Both the position numbers and the translations under genes were made by a program. The notes under the pieces were generated by a model. It was not told the origin of the DNA. It searched no databases and was given only the letters and a program-made list of their open reading frames with translations. From an uncultured Pelagibacteraceae bacterium (GTDB taxonomy: Bacteria; Pseudomonadota; Alphaproteobacteria; Pelagibacterales; Pelagibacteraceae), in assembly GCA_902619835.1 (NCBI GenBank), contig CACNFS010000005.1:1-64000 (forward strand): DNA of 64,000 nt, in the 5' to 3' direction. This document shows positions 54,487 through 63,841 of this stretch, piece by piece. How positions within the stretch are numbered: position 1 is the stretch's first letter; each line of letters begins with the position of its first letter.

Positions 54487-56619
54487 TTAATTATGCCAGA
54501 AATATTTCTTTTTAGACTCCAAACCTATTGTTTTTTCAATAATAAAATCGGCTACAACTGTAGAATTAAAATACTTCATGTATTTAACTTTTCCTTTTCG
54601 TGCAATAGATTTTCTAAGTTTCTCGTCTCTTGATATTTTTATTATTTTTTCTGAAAGATCATTTTCATTTTTATAAAAAACCATTTCTTTATCATCGAAA
54701 TAGTCTCTATATTTTGTTTTTTCATCTATTAAACAAACCAATCCATTCCCTACAATTTGTGTAATTCTATCACTGCTGTAATATTTTATAGCCTCTCCCC
54801 TGCTTAAATTTAATCCCATTTTTGCATTAGAGATTGTTTTAAAGTAATGATCTGCCCATATTGGTTGAATCTTATTTATTCCATAAATATCAAATTTTAT
54901 ATCTGGTGTTTTATTCTGAAGTTTATTTAAGAAATTAATTCTATCATCTATTTTCCCCGTTTTGAGAACACCTCTGTGCACCCCATGACTTAAGGCAAAA
55001 AAAACATCAACACTACAAGATTTTTTGAAATTATTAAGTGTTTCAAAAGACTCGTCACACGGATTAGGTATAAAAAAATTATTATTTGTTTTTGGAAGAA
55101 AATTTAGTGCAGAAGGACTTGTTGTTACGAATGTTGAGTCCATCAATTCAATTTTATCCAATATTCTTGTTTTATTTCTCTCATAGTCAGGTCCTTTTTT
55201 ATTTAAGGGATCTAAAAACCATTGCGCAAATTTTACGTTTGGATAATCATCTTTTAACTCTTGAATTTGCTCTTTTGTAATTAAATCGGCGTGTCCAGTT
55301 ATAATAATATCTGGCTTGTAGTTATAACAAGTTTTCTTTAATTTATCGTTTAAAATTTTAGACCCTTTCACATCTTTAAATGATTTATAGTATTTTTGTA
55401 TATCCCTATCACTAAAACCTAAGACACTGTGCCCAAGTCTTATAAATCCATTGTTAATTCTTCTTCCTGTATTAAAAAAAAGTCGGCCATCTAAACGTTC
55501 GTTAAAATTTGTGACGTGTAAAATTCTTAAATTTTTTTGTTTTGTTCTAATAAATATATTTTTATTCAAATTAAGCTTTTCTGATCTATAAGCGTCAATC
55601 ATTCTTGATACAAATTTATGAGTTAAATAGAAATTTCTGATTGATAAGGATTGTAATTTTTTTCTAAGATTTGAATTTTTGATTAAAAGCTCAAGAGTTT
55701 TTACTAAATTTTTTACGCTTAAACTTTTTAAAATTTTTGCATTAGTAACTGTTTCAGGTAATCCACCTTTATTTGTGATAATTACTGCACACCCATTTGC
55801 TGATGCTTCTAGACTAGTTCTTCCAAAAGGCTCCTCCCATCTAGAGCAAGCTACTGTTATACTTGTCTTTTTAAATATATTAAGTACTTCATTATGTTTT
55901 TTAAATCCCAAAATCCTTGCATTTATATGATTAAGAGTGATATTTTCTCTTTTTTCGTCTCCTATAATTATTGCAGACCAATCTCTATATTTATTTAAAA
56001 TGATTTTTATTGCCGCAGCAAAAACATCATAACCTTTTGCTTTATTTAATTTTCCTACAAAAGTAATCCATTTTTTTTTATTATTAATTATTGAAGGTGT
56101 ATTTTTCTTTGCAGATTGATAAAAAATGACCAATTTATTGCTATTTACAAATTTATTTTCTAAACCTTCTAAAAACCTTTTTTTAGACCAAGCACTATTA
56201 AAAATTATCTTATAACAAGTTTTAAGAAGTTTTTTTCTTTGATCAATTGTCTTTGATCCATCCATCGACAAGGGATCATTATGAAAAAATAATGTAAAAA
56301 TTTTATCTTTTACCTGTTTATTAAGGATGTGAATATAACTTGGACGATTATGTACCTCTATTAAAGAGGATCTATATTTCCTTTCTAGTTTAATAAATTT
56401 TTTTACGTAATTTTTTGTTTGACTTGAAAATAAATTCTTTTGTAAATTTATATTTACATATCTTATATTGAATTTTTTTTTAAAATTTGTATTTCCAAAA
56501 ACAGTTATTTCTTTCTTATATAAACTTATTTTAGAAGTTTCGTTAACGAACAAAGATACTGCACCAGGGTATTCAGGAGAGAAATTTTCCTTATAAGGTA
56601 GTAAAATTGAAATTTTCAT
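54487..56619 (-). CDS. Two-domain glycosyltransferase (GT4-like plus CgeB-like)
   Basis: This is a predicted surface-glycan enzyme of 710 residues. The N-terminal half (about 1-345) is a GT-B, GT4-type transferase with KWITFVGKLNKAKGYD and the E-x7-E-type motif EEPFGRTSLEASANG. The C-terminal half (about 365-700) starts again with a Rossmann-like LRILHVTNFNERLDG and has the CgeB-like glycosyltransferase pattern (SRGEAIKYYSSDRITQIVGNGL, shown in part; FDDKEMVFYKNENDL). No TM helix is seen. Two active centres may add two sugars in sequence. It overlaps GIY-YIG by 29 bp. Confidence 0.82.
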   Translation of the reverse strand: MKISILLPYKENFSPEYPGAVSLFVNETSKISLYKKEITVFGNTNFKKKFNIRYVNINLQKNLFSSQTKNYVKKFIKLERKYRSSLIEVHNRPSYIHILNKQVKDKIFTLFFHNDPLSMDGSKTIDQRKKLLKTCYKIIFNSAWSKKRFLEGLENKFVNSNKLVIFYQSAKKNTPSIINNKKKWITFVGKLNKAKGYDVFAAAIKIILNKYRDWSAIIIGDEKRENITLNHINARILGFKKHNEVLNIFKKTSITVACSRWEEPFGRTSLEASANGCAVIITNKGGLPETVTNAKILKSLSVKNLVKTLELLIKNSNLRKKLQSLSIRNFYLTHKFVSRMIDAYRSEKLNLNKNIFIRTKQKNLRILHVTNFNERLDGRLFFNTGRRINNGFIRLGHSVLGFSDRDIQKYYKSFKDVKGSKILNDKLKKTCYNYKPDIIITGHADLITKEQIQELKDDYPNVKFAQWFLDPLNKKGPDYERNKTRILDKIELMDSTFVTTSPSALNFLPKTNNNFFIPNPCDESFETLNNFKKSCSVDVFFALSHGVHRGVLKTGKIDDRINFLNKLQNKTPDIKFDIYGINKIQPIWADHYFKTISNAKMGLNLSRGEAIKYYSSDRITQIVGNGLVCLIDEKTKYRDYFDDKEMVFYKNENDLSEKIIKISRDEKLRKSIARKGKVKYMKYFNSTVVADFIIEKTIGLESKKKYFWHN

Positions 56620-56854
56620 TTTTTATTTTATTTCTTATTGCTCTATTTTTCTTTATATAATATTCTCTAGAAATTGCCTCTCTTTTCGATTTATAATGTT
56701 CTTTATAAATTAACCTCCAAGATCTTCCCCTAGTGAATTTAGCACCCTTACCATGATTATGTAGTTTAATCCTTTTGCTTAAATTATTGGTATAACCTAC
56801 ATATGTTATAGGTCTTGAACCCTTAGATTTGAGCATATAAACATAATAGCTCAT
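56591..56854 (-). CDS. GIY-YIG nuclease family protein (UPF0213 type)
   Basis: This small GIY-YIG-fold protein has 87 residues. The variant signature is YYVYMLKSK...TYVGYTNNLSKRIKLHN, with the conserved Arg in SKRI, an HNHGKGAKFTRGR segment and the catalytic-type Glu in SKREAISREYYIK. Stand-alone UPF0213 proteins have unclear biological roles and are common neighbours in variable regions. It precedes the two-domain glycosyltransferase and overlaps it by 29 bp. Confidence 0.88.
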   Translation of the reverse strand: MSYYVYMLKSKGSRPITYVGYTNNLSKRIKLHNHGKGAKFTRGRSWRLIYKEHYKSKREAISREYYIKKNRAIRNKIKNENFNFTTL

Positions 56855-56861
56855 TTAAAAA

Positions 56862-57653
56862 TTAATAACCTTTACTTGTGTCCTTTTCTTGATCTTTTTT
56901 CAGTTTACTTAATGCTGATTTAGATGCAGCTGTCATATATCGTTGATCAGATCCTATAGTTACTAATTGGAAACCTTTTTTTATCATTTTTTCCGCATAT
57001 TCTGGTTGACCGTTTTGAATACCTGCAATTATATTATTTTTCTTAGCATGGTCTAAAATCTTCATTATAACTTCGTATACCGGATCGCCTTCTGGTTTAT
57101 CAAAACTTGGGTTTTTCCCTAGAGCTAAACTTAAATCTGCTGGTCCGATGTATATTCCGTCAAGCCCAGGTGTACTCATTATTTCATCTAAGTTTTCCAA
57201 TGATTCTTTGGTTTCTATCATAGCAAATTTTAATATTTCATTATTAGCCTCGTCAGCATAGTCTGGTCCTCCGTAAACTAAACCTCTAATTGGACCATAG
57301 CTTCTATAACCATTAGGAGGATACATGCAAGCTTGGACAAAATTTTCAGCCTCTTTTTTATTGCTTACCATTGGACAAATGACTCCATAAGCTCCTGCAT
57401 CAAGAATTTTCATTATTTGGCCTGGCTCATTCCAATTTACTCTAGCCATAGGAACTACTTTAGTTGTAGATATCGCCTGCAACATCCCTACTGCATTTGG
57501 ATAATCTATAACTCCATGCTGCATATCTAAAGTTAAAGAGTCCCAATTTTGATTTGCCATCAACTCTGCAGTAAATGAATTTGGTATTTGAAGCCAACCG
57601 TTAACAGCAGATTTCCCTGATTTAAAAATCTCTTTTAGTTTATTTTTCCTCAT
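56862..57653 (-). CDS. HpcH/HpaI family aldolase
   Basis: This class II, metal-dependent retro-aldolase has 263 residues and cleaves 2-keto-hydroxy acids to pyruvate plus an aldehyde. Motifs include LTLDMQHGVIDY, MARVNW, the metal-binding Glu in MIETKE, and GIYIGPADLSLALG with the second ligand Asp. It is coupled to the aldehyde dehydrogenase by a 4-bp overlap, implying the dehydrogenase oxidises the aldehyde made. The true substrate is unknown. IolJ-type aldolases are unrelated in sequence, so it is not the classical inositol aldolase. Confidence 0.9.
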   Translation of the reverse strand: MRKNKLKEIFKSGKSAVNGWLQIPNSFTAELMANQNWDSLTLDMQHGVIDYPNAVGMLQAISTTKVVPMARVNWNEPGQIMKILDAGAYGVICPMVSNKKEAENFVQACMYPPNGYRSYGPIRGLVYGGPDYADEANNEILKFAMIETKESLENLDEIMSTPGLDGIYIGPADLSLALGKNPSFDKPEGDPVYEVIMKILDHAKKNNIIAGIQNGQPEYAEKMIKKGFQLVTIGSDQRYMTAASKSALSKLKKDQEKDTSKGY

Positions 57654-59095
57654 TCGTATGAAATACCAAAGTGGGTATATTTTATATTTAAATAATCTTT
57701 TATTGCCATAGACCCACCTTCTCTACCATAACCAGTTTGCTTAATGCCTCCAAAGGGTGCCTCTGCTACTGCAACAACAGGAGTATTCACAGCTACACAA
57801 CCTGTTTCTAGTTTTTCAGATGCTTTATTAGCCTTTTTTAAATCGGTTGTGTAAACATAACTACATAAACCTAGATCATTATTGTTTGCTCTTTCCATCA
57901 CTTCATCAAAATCTTTAAAAGTTAAAATAGGAACTATTGGACCGAACGGTTCTTCTTTCATAACAGTAAAATTATCTTTTATATTATCAAATATTGTCGG
58001 TTCATAAAAATATCCTTTATTGAAATTTGCAGCTCTCTTTCCACCAAGTAAAACTTTGCCACCTTCTTTTTTCGTAGTCTCTACTAATTTTTCAACACCT
58101 TCTAATCGTTGTTTAGTACATAACGGACCAAGCAATGTATCCTTGTCCATACCGTTTCCAATTTTTAGTTTTTTTGTTTTTTCAACCATTAAATTTGCAA
58201 ATTCATCTTTCTTCTTTTCGTGTATATAAAATCTATTAGGTGATATACACACTTGCCCGTTATTTCTAAATTTTGAAGTTATTGCCATATCAGTAACTTT
58301 ATTTAAATCAACATCATCAAAAACTATAAAAGGTGAGTGACCACTTAACTCCATAGTTACTCTTTGAACTTTGTCTGCAGCTTGCTTTAAAATTAATTTA
58401 CCAACTCTTGTTGATCCAGTTATTGAAATTTTTTTTATTATATCTGACTTTATTAATTCTTCAGAAATGCCAGCTGGATCGCCTGATAATAAATTAACTA
58501 CTCCTGGAGGAACACCTGCCTCTCTACAAATATCAACTATCTCCATCACACTACCTGGTGTTATTACATCTGGCTTCACTATTACTGAACATCCTGCCGC
58601 TAAAGCGGTTGAAATTTTCCTTGAAGCAAGAATAACTGGAAAATTCCATGGAACCAAGGCTGCTACAACACCAACTGGTTGATACATAACGTGGATTTGA
58701 GTATTTGGAAATCTACTTTGATTTATTTCTCCAAAAATTCTTTTAGTTTCCTCTGAATTCCACTCAAATATATCAGCCGCACCACTTATTTCTCCTGGAC
58801 CCTCTGTTAATGGTTTTCCTACTTCAAGGGTCAACCATTTTGAAAGAACATTAACTCTTTTTCTTATTAAATCAGATATCTTTCTTATAATTTTAGATCT
58901 TTCCCAAGGAGACGTATTTTTCCAAATTTGTAAACCTATTTCAGCTGATTTAAGAGCTTTTTGAACATCTGAACTATTTGCTTTTGATGCCTTCCCTATT
59001 ACTTCTTCAGTCGCAGGATTAATGACATCATAAGTTTCACCACTTGCAGACTTTTGCCACTTTCCATCAATGAACTGTCCGTATTTATCGTACAT
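57650..59095 (-). CDS. NAD(P)-dependent aldehyde dehydrogenase
   Basis: This cytoplasmic ALDH-superfamily enzyme has 481 residues. The catalytic Cys is C283 (NNGQVCIS), the general base is E249 (TMELSG), and the oxyanion Asn is N151 (VPWNF). The C-terminal end GGIKQTGYGREGG is typical of succinate-semialdehyde, lactaldehyde and related dehydrogenases. It is not the CoA-acylating IolA/MmsA type, which I would expect to show a different Cys context. It is divergent from iolD with 49 bp between starts. Confidence 0.93.
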   Translation of the reverse strand: MYDKYGQFIDGKWQKSASGETYDVINPATEEVIGKASKANSSDVQKALKSAEIGLQIWKNTSPWERSKIIRKISDLIRKRVNVLSKWLTLEVGKPLTEGPGEISGAADIFEWNSEETKRIFGEINQSRFPNTQIHVMYQPVGVVAALVPWNFPVILASRKISTALAAGCSVIVKPDVITPGSVMEIVDICREAGVPPGVVNLLSGDPAGISEELIKSDIIKKISITGSTRVGKLILKQAADKVQRVTMELSGHSPFIVFDDVDLNKVTDMAITSKFRNNGQVCISPNRFYIHEKKKDEFANLMVEKTKKLKIGNGMDKDTLLGPLCTKQRLEGVEKLVETTKKEGGKVLLGGKRAANFNKGYFYEPTIFDNIKDNFTVMKEEPFGPIVPILTFKDFDEVMERANNNDLGLCSYVYTTDLKKANKASEKLETGCVAVNTPVVAVAEAPFGGIKQTGYGREGGSMAIKDYLNIKYTHFGISYE

Positions 59096-59144
59096 ATATT
59101 ATTGTTGAATAAAGAATATTAATTAAATAGTTTATATTGAATTT
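59096..59144. promoter_or_regulatory. Divergent promoter gap, aldehyde dehydrogenase / iolD
   Basis: A 49-bp A+T-rich spacer separates the divergent starts at 59095 and 59145. TATATT near 59130 is a -10-like element for iolD. It is too short for two full separate promoters plus an operator, so the two directions are probably co-regulated. Confidence 0.35.
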
Positions 59145-60989
59145 ATGAAAAACATTCAACTTACTTGTGCTCACGCTTTAGTTAAATTCTTGATTGCTCA
59201 GAAAACTCTTATAGATGGAAAAAAAGAGCCTTTATTTCCTGGTGTGTTTGGAATTTTTGGTCATGGTAATGTTGCTTGCTTGGGTCAGGCACTTCAAGAA
59301 AACCAAAAAGAGCTTCCTACATGGAGAGGTCATCATGAGCAAAATATGGCTCTAACAGGAATTGCCTACTCGAGAGCTAAAAGAAGAAAACAGATTTTTA
59401 TTGCAACTTCTTCAGTTGGACCTGGATCAACAAATATGATTACAGCAGCTGCTGTAGCAATGAGTAATAGACTTCCAATACTTTTTTTACCCGGTGATAC
59501 TTTTGCAAATAGAATGCCCGATCCAGTATTGCAACAAGTTGAGCATTTCAATAACCCAGGGATAACTCAGAATGATGGGTTTAAATCTGTTGTGAGATAT
59601 TTTGATAGAATTACTAGACCAGAGCAAATCATTTCAAGTTTACAACAAGCTATTCAGATAATGCTAGATCCAGCTGATTGTGGCCCAGCATGTATTTCAT
59701 TAAGTCAAGATGTTCAAGGTGAAGTTTATGATTATCCAGATGAATTCTTTAAAGAAAGAATTCATACGATTAGAAGACCTAGACCAGACGATTTTCAAAT
59801 CAAAGAAGCGGCTGAACTTATTAAAGAATCTAAGAAACCAATTATCATTGCTGGTGGAGGAGTATTTTATTCAGATGCCACAAATGAATTAAGCGATTTT
59901 GCAAAAAAACATAATATTCCTGTAACACAAACCGTGATGGGCTATTCATCTATAAAAAAAGATCATACTCATTATTTAGGAACTATTGGTGGTTTAGGCG
60001 GGAGAGCTGCAAACAATTTAAGTAAAGAAACTGATACAGCGATCGCTATCGGAACTAAGCTTGCAGATTTTACAACTGGATCTTGGGCTAATTTTGAAAA
60101 TCCAGATTTTAAATTAGTTTCTATTAACGCAGCAAGATTTGATGCAAATAAACATATGGCTCAAGCTGTAGTCGGAGATGCTAAAGTATCTTTGATAGAA
60201 CTATCACAAGCATTAGGAAACTGGAAAGCAGATGACAATTGGTATAAAAAATCAAGAGTGGAGTTAAAAAATTGGGAAGCATACGTTGAAAAAGAAAGTG
60301 GTCCAACCAATCAAAAATTACCAAGCTACGCCCAAGTTATAGGGGCTTGTTATAGAAACTCAGACCCTTCTGACATAGCTGTTACAGCAGCTGGAGGATT
60401 AGTTGGTGAAGTGATACAGGTTTGGAAGCCTAGAGAATTAAATACACATGAAACAGAATGGGGTTTTAGTTGCATGAGTTATGAGATTTCTGGAGCGCTA
60501 GGAATTAAAATGGCTAACCCTGATAAAGAAGTAGTCTCATTTGTAGGAGACGGATCTTACCTACTATACAATTCTGATATATATAGTTCAATCATTACAA
60601 ACAACAAATTAATACTTATAGTATGTGATAATGGCGGTCACGCTGTAATAAATAGATTACAGTTATACAAAGGTGGTAAAGAATTTAATTGTTTACTCAA
60701 AAGCTCTAAAACTCCAAACCTTGTACCTGTTGACTTTGCAAGTCATGCTAAAAGTATGGGGGCAGATGGTGAACACGTTAAGTCGATTGCTGAATTAGAA
60801 GAGGCTTTCAAACGAGCAAAAAAATCAAAAAAAACTTATGTAATTTCAATTCATACAGATGGATATCAATGGCTAGAGGGCTCAGCCTATTGGGAAAGTC
60901 CAACTCTAGGCATAGCATCATCTGAAGAAAATAAAAAAGCCCTAAAAGAACACTTAGAAGGAAAGAAAAAGCAAAGAAAAGGTGTATAA
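59145..60989 (+). CDS. iolD: IolD-type trihydroxycyclohexane-1,2-dione hydrolase (TPP enzyme)
   Basis: This TPP-dependent enzyme opens the cyclohexanedione ring in myo-inositol catabolism. It has 614 residues, close to the 620-640 of IolD. N-terminal IFGHGNVACLGQAL, HHEQNMA with the TPP-activating E65, SSVGPGSTNM, and PVLQQVEHF match IolD closely. The TPP-phosphate motif is GDGSYLLYNSD (G468 D469 G470) with the Asn ligand near VCDNGG. Acetolactate synthase is less likely because of the GHGN and DPVLQQVE motifs. It is followed 8 bp later by a Gfo/Idh/MocA oxidoreductase. Confidence 0.93.
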   Translation: MKNIQLTCAHALVKFLIAQKTLIDGKKEPLFPGVFGIFGHGNVACLGQALQENQKELPTWRGHHEQNMALTGIAYSRAKRRKQIFIATSSVGPGSTNMITAAAVAMSNRLPILFLPGDTFANRMPDPVLQQVEHFNNPGITQNDGFKSVVRYFDRITRPEQIISSLQQAIQIMLDPADCGPACISLSQDVQGEVYDYPDEFFKERIHTIRRPRPDDFQIKEAAELIKESKKPIIIAGGGVFYSDATNELSDFAKKHNIPVTQTVMGYSSIKKDHTHYLGTIGGLGGRAANNLSKETDTAIAIGTKLADFTTGSWANFENPDFKLVSINAARFDANKHMAQAVVGDAKVSLIELSQALGNWKADDNWYKKSRVELKNWEAYVEKESGPTNQKLPSYAQVIGACYRNSDPSDIAVTAAGGLVGEVIQVWKPRELNTHETEWGFSCMSYEISGALGIKMANPDKEVVSFVGDGSYLLYNSDIYSSIITNNKLILIVCDNGGHAVINRLQLYKGGKEFNCLLKSSKTPNLVPVDFASHAKSMGADGEHVKSIAELEEAFKRAKKSKKTYVISIHTDGYQWLEGSAYWESPTLGIASSEENKKALKEHLEGKKKQRKGV

Positions 60990-60997
60990 CCTTTAAA

Positions 60998-62155
60998 ATG
61001 CAAAAAATTACTAATGTTGGATTGATAGGTTGCGGTCATATAGCCGAAACATATTTTAGAGCTCACAAATATTTTAACAATTTTAAAATAATTAAGTGTG
61101 CAGATATAAATAAAAAAGCAGCTGAAAATTGTGCTAAGATTTATAAAATTGAAGCTGTTTCTGTTAATGATATACTTAAAGATAAAGAAATTGAAGTAAT
61201 TTTAAATCTTACAATTCCTACAGCACACTATTTAATTGCAAAAAAATCGTTATTGAATGGCAAACATGTATATTCAGAAAAACCTTTGGCGGTTGACTTT
61301 AAAGATGGTTTAGAACTCATAAAAATTTCACGAAGACGAAAACTTTTCATAGGTAATGCTCCTGATACATTTTTAGGAGGCGGTAATCAAAAAGCGAGAC
61401 AACTTTTAGATAAAAAAATTATAGGTAAAATAAAATTTGGAACCGCAATATTTGCTTTTCCTGGAATTCAATCATATCACCCCAATCCAGAGCCCTGGTT
61501 TAAAAAAAAGGGAGGTGGACCAGTTATTGATATGGGTCCTTATTATTTGACAGCATTAGTAAATCTATTAGGACCTGCAAGCTATGTAACTAGCACTTGT
61601 AATTATAATACAAAAAAAAGAATTATTGGCATTGGACCAAAAAAAGGAAAAAAAATTAAAGTAGAATGTCCTACCACTTACTTTTCAACCATTAGATTTC
61701 AAAACGGAACAATTATCAGATTAACATTATCATTTGATGTAATTTCTCACTTAAGAAATCATATAGAATTATATGGAGAGAAAGGATCTATGATAGTCCC
61801 AGATCCAAATATGTTTGGAGGATCTGTTTTATTGAGTACAAAATTAGGAAGTAAATGGAAAAATTATAAAACAAATAAAATGGTTTTAGGAAAAATTAAT
61901 ATTCGAACTCAAAGCTCTAGAGCTAATGAGTCACCTACTAATGCTAATTATAGAGGTGTAGGACTTGCAGAAATGATTTATTCTATTCAAAATAAGAAAA
62001 AACATAGATGTAATGGGAATTTATCTTTACACGTTCTAAATATAATCGAAGGAATTCATAAATCAGCTAGAACTAGAAAAAAATTTCATTTCAAAACGAA
62101 ATGTGAAAAACCTAAATTTTTTACTAATAAAGAAATAAATTCAATTATTAAATAG
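60998..62155 (+). CDS. Gfo/Idh/MocA family oxidoreductase
   Basis: This NAD(P)-dependent dehydrogenase of 385 residues acts on sugars or cyclitols. The N-terminal Rossmann fold has GLIGCGHIAE (G-x-G-x2-A) and the EKPLAV motif with the catalytic Lys (about 94). The C-terminal domain has GGGPVIDMGPYYL. It may be an inositol or ketocyclitol dehydrogenase of the IolG/IolW kind, given iolD next to it. The C-terminus is Lys-rich. It converges on the ROK kinase with an 8-bp overlap. Confidence 0.9.
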   Translation: MQKITNVGLIGCGHIAETYFRAHKYFNNFKIIKCADINKKAAENCAKIYKIEAVSVNDILKDKEIEVILNLTIPTAHYLIAKKSLLNGKHVYSEKPLAVDFKDGLELIKISRRRKLFIGNAPDTFLGGGNQKARQLLDKKIIGKIKFGTAIFAFPGIQSYHPNPEPWFKKKGGGPVIDMGPYYLTALVNLLGPASYVTSTCNYNTKKRIIGIGPKKGKKIKVECPTTYFSTIRFQNGTIIRLTLSFDVISHLRNHIELYGEKGSMIVPDPNMFGGSVLLSTKLGSKWKNYKTNKMVLGKINIRTQSSRANESPTNANYRGVGLAEMIYSIQNKKKHRCNGNLSLHVLNIIEGIHKSARTRKKFHFKTKCEKPKFFTNKEINSIIK

Positions 62156-63047
62156 AATTTTGCCTACTCAAAATAGCAGCACCCCTCACCCCACTTGCAT
62201 CACCATACTTTGGTTTTAAAAATACTGTTTTTAGATTAGATTCATTTATAAATGATGATGTTTTTTTTTTAATTTGATCTAAAAAATCTATTTCATTAGA
62301 AATTCCACCACCAAAAACGATAGCATCTGGATCAAGAGTTGTTACTATTATTACCAAACATCTTGCTAAAATATCCTTGTATTCATTTATAAATAAAGTG
62401 GAGTTAGAATCCTTATTTCTATATCTACTAAAAATTTCTTTTGCTGAAATATTTTCATTAAACTGTTTATAAAATCTTTTTTCTATTGATTTACCAGACA
62501 GATAACCTTCTATTCTATTTGAAAAATCTAAAATTTTATCCGATTTTAAGTTTGGTGTATTTGAAAATGGCATTTGATTTAAGCTCCATTCTCCTCCTAA
62601 ACCATTTGCTCCAGATATTATTTTTTTATTTATTACTAGTCCACCACCACAACCTGATCCCAATATAATACCAAACACCGTTTCATAGTGACTAGCTGAT
62701 CCATCAAAAGCCTCGGATAGACAAAAACAATTAGCATCATTCTCTGTGAGAAAATTATTATCTATTTTTAATTTTAAATCTTTTATTAAATTTTTATTAT
62801 TAAGCCATTGAGAGTTATGTGCATTTTTAATTAATCCTGTAGTTTTATCTACTGCTCCGGGATGACATATACCTACATTAAATTTTCCAGATTCATTTTC
62901 TAATTTTTTAATAATTTCAGTTATTGAAATTATTGTGTTTTCATAATCTTTAGGTGTTTGAACTCTGTCTCTTTTTAATTCTACATTATTATTATCTAGA
63001 AGAACGTATTCTATTTTGGTTGCCCCTAAATCTATTCCTATTTGCAT
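62148..63047 (-). CDS. ROK family sugar kinase lacking the zinc motif
   Basis: This ROK-type kinase, fructokinase/glucokinase-like, has 299 residues. The ATP-binding GIDLGATKIE is at the N-terminus, the catalytic Asp is D104 (TENDAN), and the GSGCGGGL phosphate loop is present. The usual zinc site is missing: GE-x-GH is G152-E153-W154-S155-L156, so the His is Leu, and no Cys occurs between residues 157 and 184 where CxCGxxGC belongs. The catalytic residues are kept, so it may still act. It is coupled to the FrcA-like ATPase by 1 bp, so it probably phosphorylates the imported sugar. Confidence 0.88.
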   Translation of the reverse strand: MQIGIDLGATKIEYVLLDNNNVELKRDRVQTPKDYENTIISITEIIKKLENESGKFNVGICHPGAVDKTTGLIKNAHNSQWLNNKNLIKDLKLKIDNNFLTENDANCFCLSEAFDGSASHYETVFGIILGSGCGGGLVINKKIISGANGLGGEWSLNQMPFSNTPNLKSDKILDFSNRIEGYLSGKSIEKRFYKQFNENISAKEIFSRYRNKDSNSTLFINEYKDILARCLVIIVTTLDPDAIVFGGGISNEIDFLDQIKKKTSSFINESNLKTVFLKPKYGDASGVRGAAILSRQNSI

Positions 63048-63841
63048 TAATCAGCTGAAGACCTGTTCATTTCCAGAAGCTCTACCTCTAATTTATTCAA
63101 CTCTTCACCACCTGCCATCATACTTAATAGTTTTTCTCTAGAAATATCTTTTTTTTCATATGTGCCTAAACTTTTTCCTCTATTTAATACTGTAAAACTA
63201 TTTCCAACTGGATAAGCATGATGAACGTTATGTGTTATTAAAATTACTGCTAATCCCTGAGAAGCAGCTTTTACTATATATTTTAAAACAACTGAAGCTT
63301 GATGTACTCCAAGAGCAGAAGTAGGTTCATCTAAAACAAGAACTTTTGCTCCAAAGTATATAGCCCTACTTATTGCTAAACATTGTCTTTCACCACCGGA
63401 CATTGTTCCGACTGCTTGAGATGGATCTCTAACATCAATACCTATCTGCCCCATTCTCTCAGCAGCTATTTTATTTGCTTTTTCAATATCAAATGTTTTG
63501 AAAAATGGTGGACCTTTCATTGGTTCTCTTCCCATAAAAAAGTTCCTTGTTACACTCATTAAAGAGACTAAAGCTAGATCTTGATACACGGTAGCTATGC
63601 CCATATCCAATGCATCTTTTGGACTGTCAAATATCGTTTTTTTTCCCTCAACAATAATTTCACCTTCGTCAGGTCTATGTACTCCAGCTAATGTTTTAAT
63701 TAAAGTTGATTTACCAGCACCGTTGTCACCAAGTAGGCACATAATTTCACCTTTTTTTAATTTCATAGTTACATCTTTAAGGGCTATTACTTTTCCAAAA
63801 AATTTACTTATGTTGTTAAATTGAACTAAATAATCTGACAT
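63047..63841 (-). CDS. FrcA-like sugar ABC transporter ATP-binding protein
   Basis: This single-domain ATPase of a CUT2 importer has 264 residues, about half the length of RbsA/MglA, and resembles FrcA (fructose/ribose/mannose). Walker [10 protein letters not shown] is at 38-46; the Q-loop lies in TVYQDLALV; the signature is MSGGERQ (LSGG variant); and Walker B is [12 protein letters not shown]. The H-loop His is in [10 protein letters not shown]. The C-terminal tail is Glu-rich and slightly long. The upstream permease overlaps by one base. Substrate is a monosaccharide or cyclitol by inference. Confidence 0.94.
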   Translation of the reverse strand: MSDYLVQFNNISKFFGKVIALKDVTMKLKKGEIMCLLGDNGAGKSTLIKTLAGVHRPDEGEIIVEGKKTIFDSPKDALDMGIATVYQDLALVSLMSVTRNFFMGREPMKGPPFFKTFDIEKANKIAAERMGQIGIDVRDPSQAVGTMSGGERQCLAISRAIYFGAKVLVLDEPTSALGVHQASVVLKYIVKAASQGLAVILITHNVHHAYPVGNSFTVLNRGKSLGTYEKKDISREKLLSMMAGGEELNKLEVELLEMNRSSAD

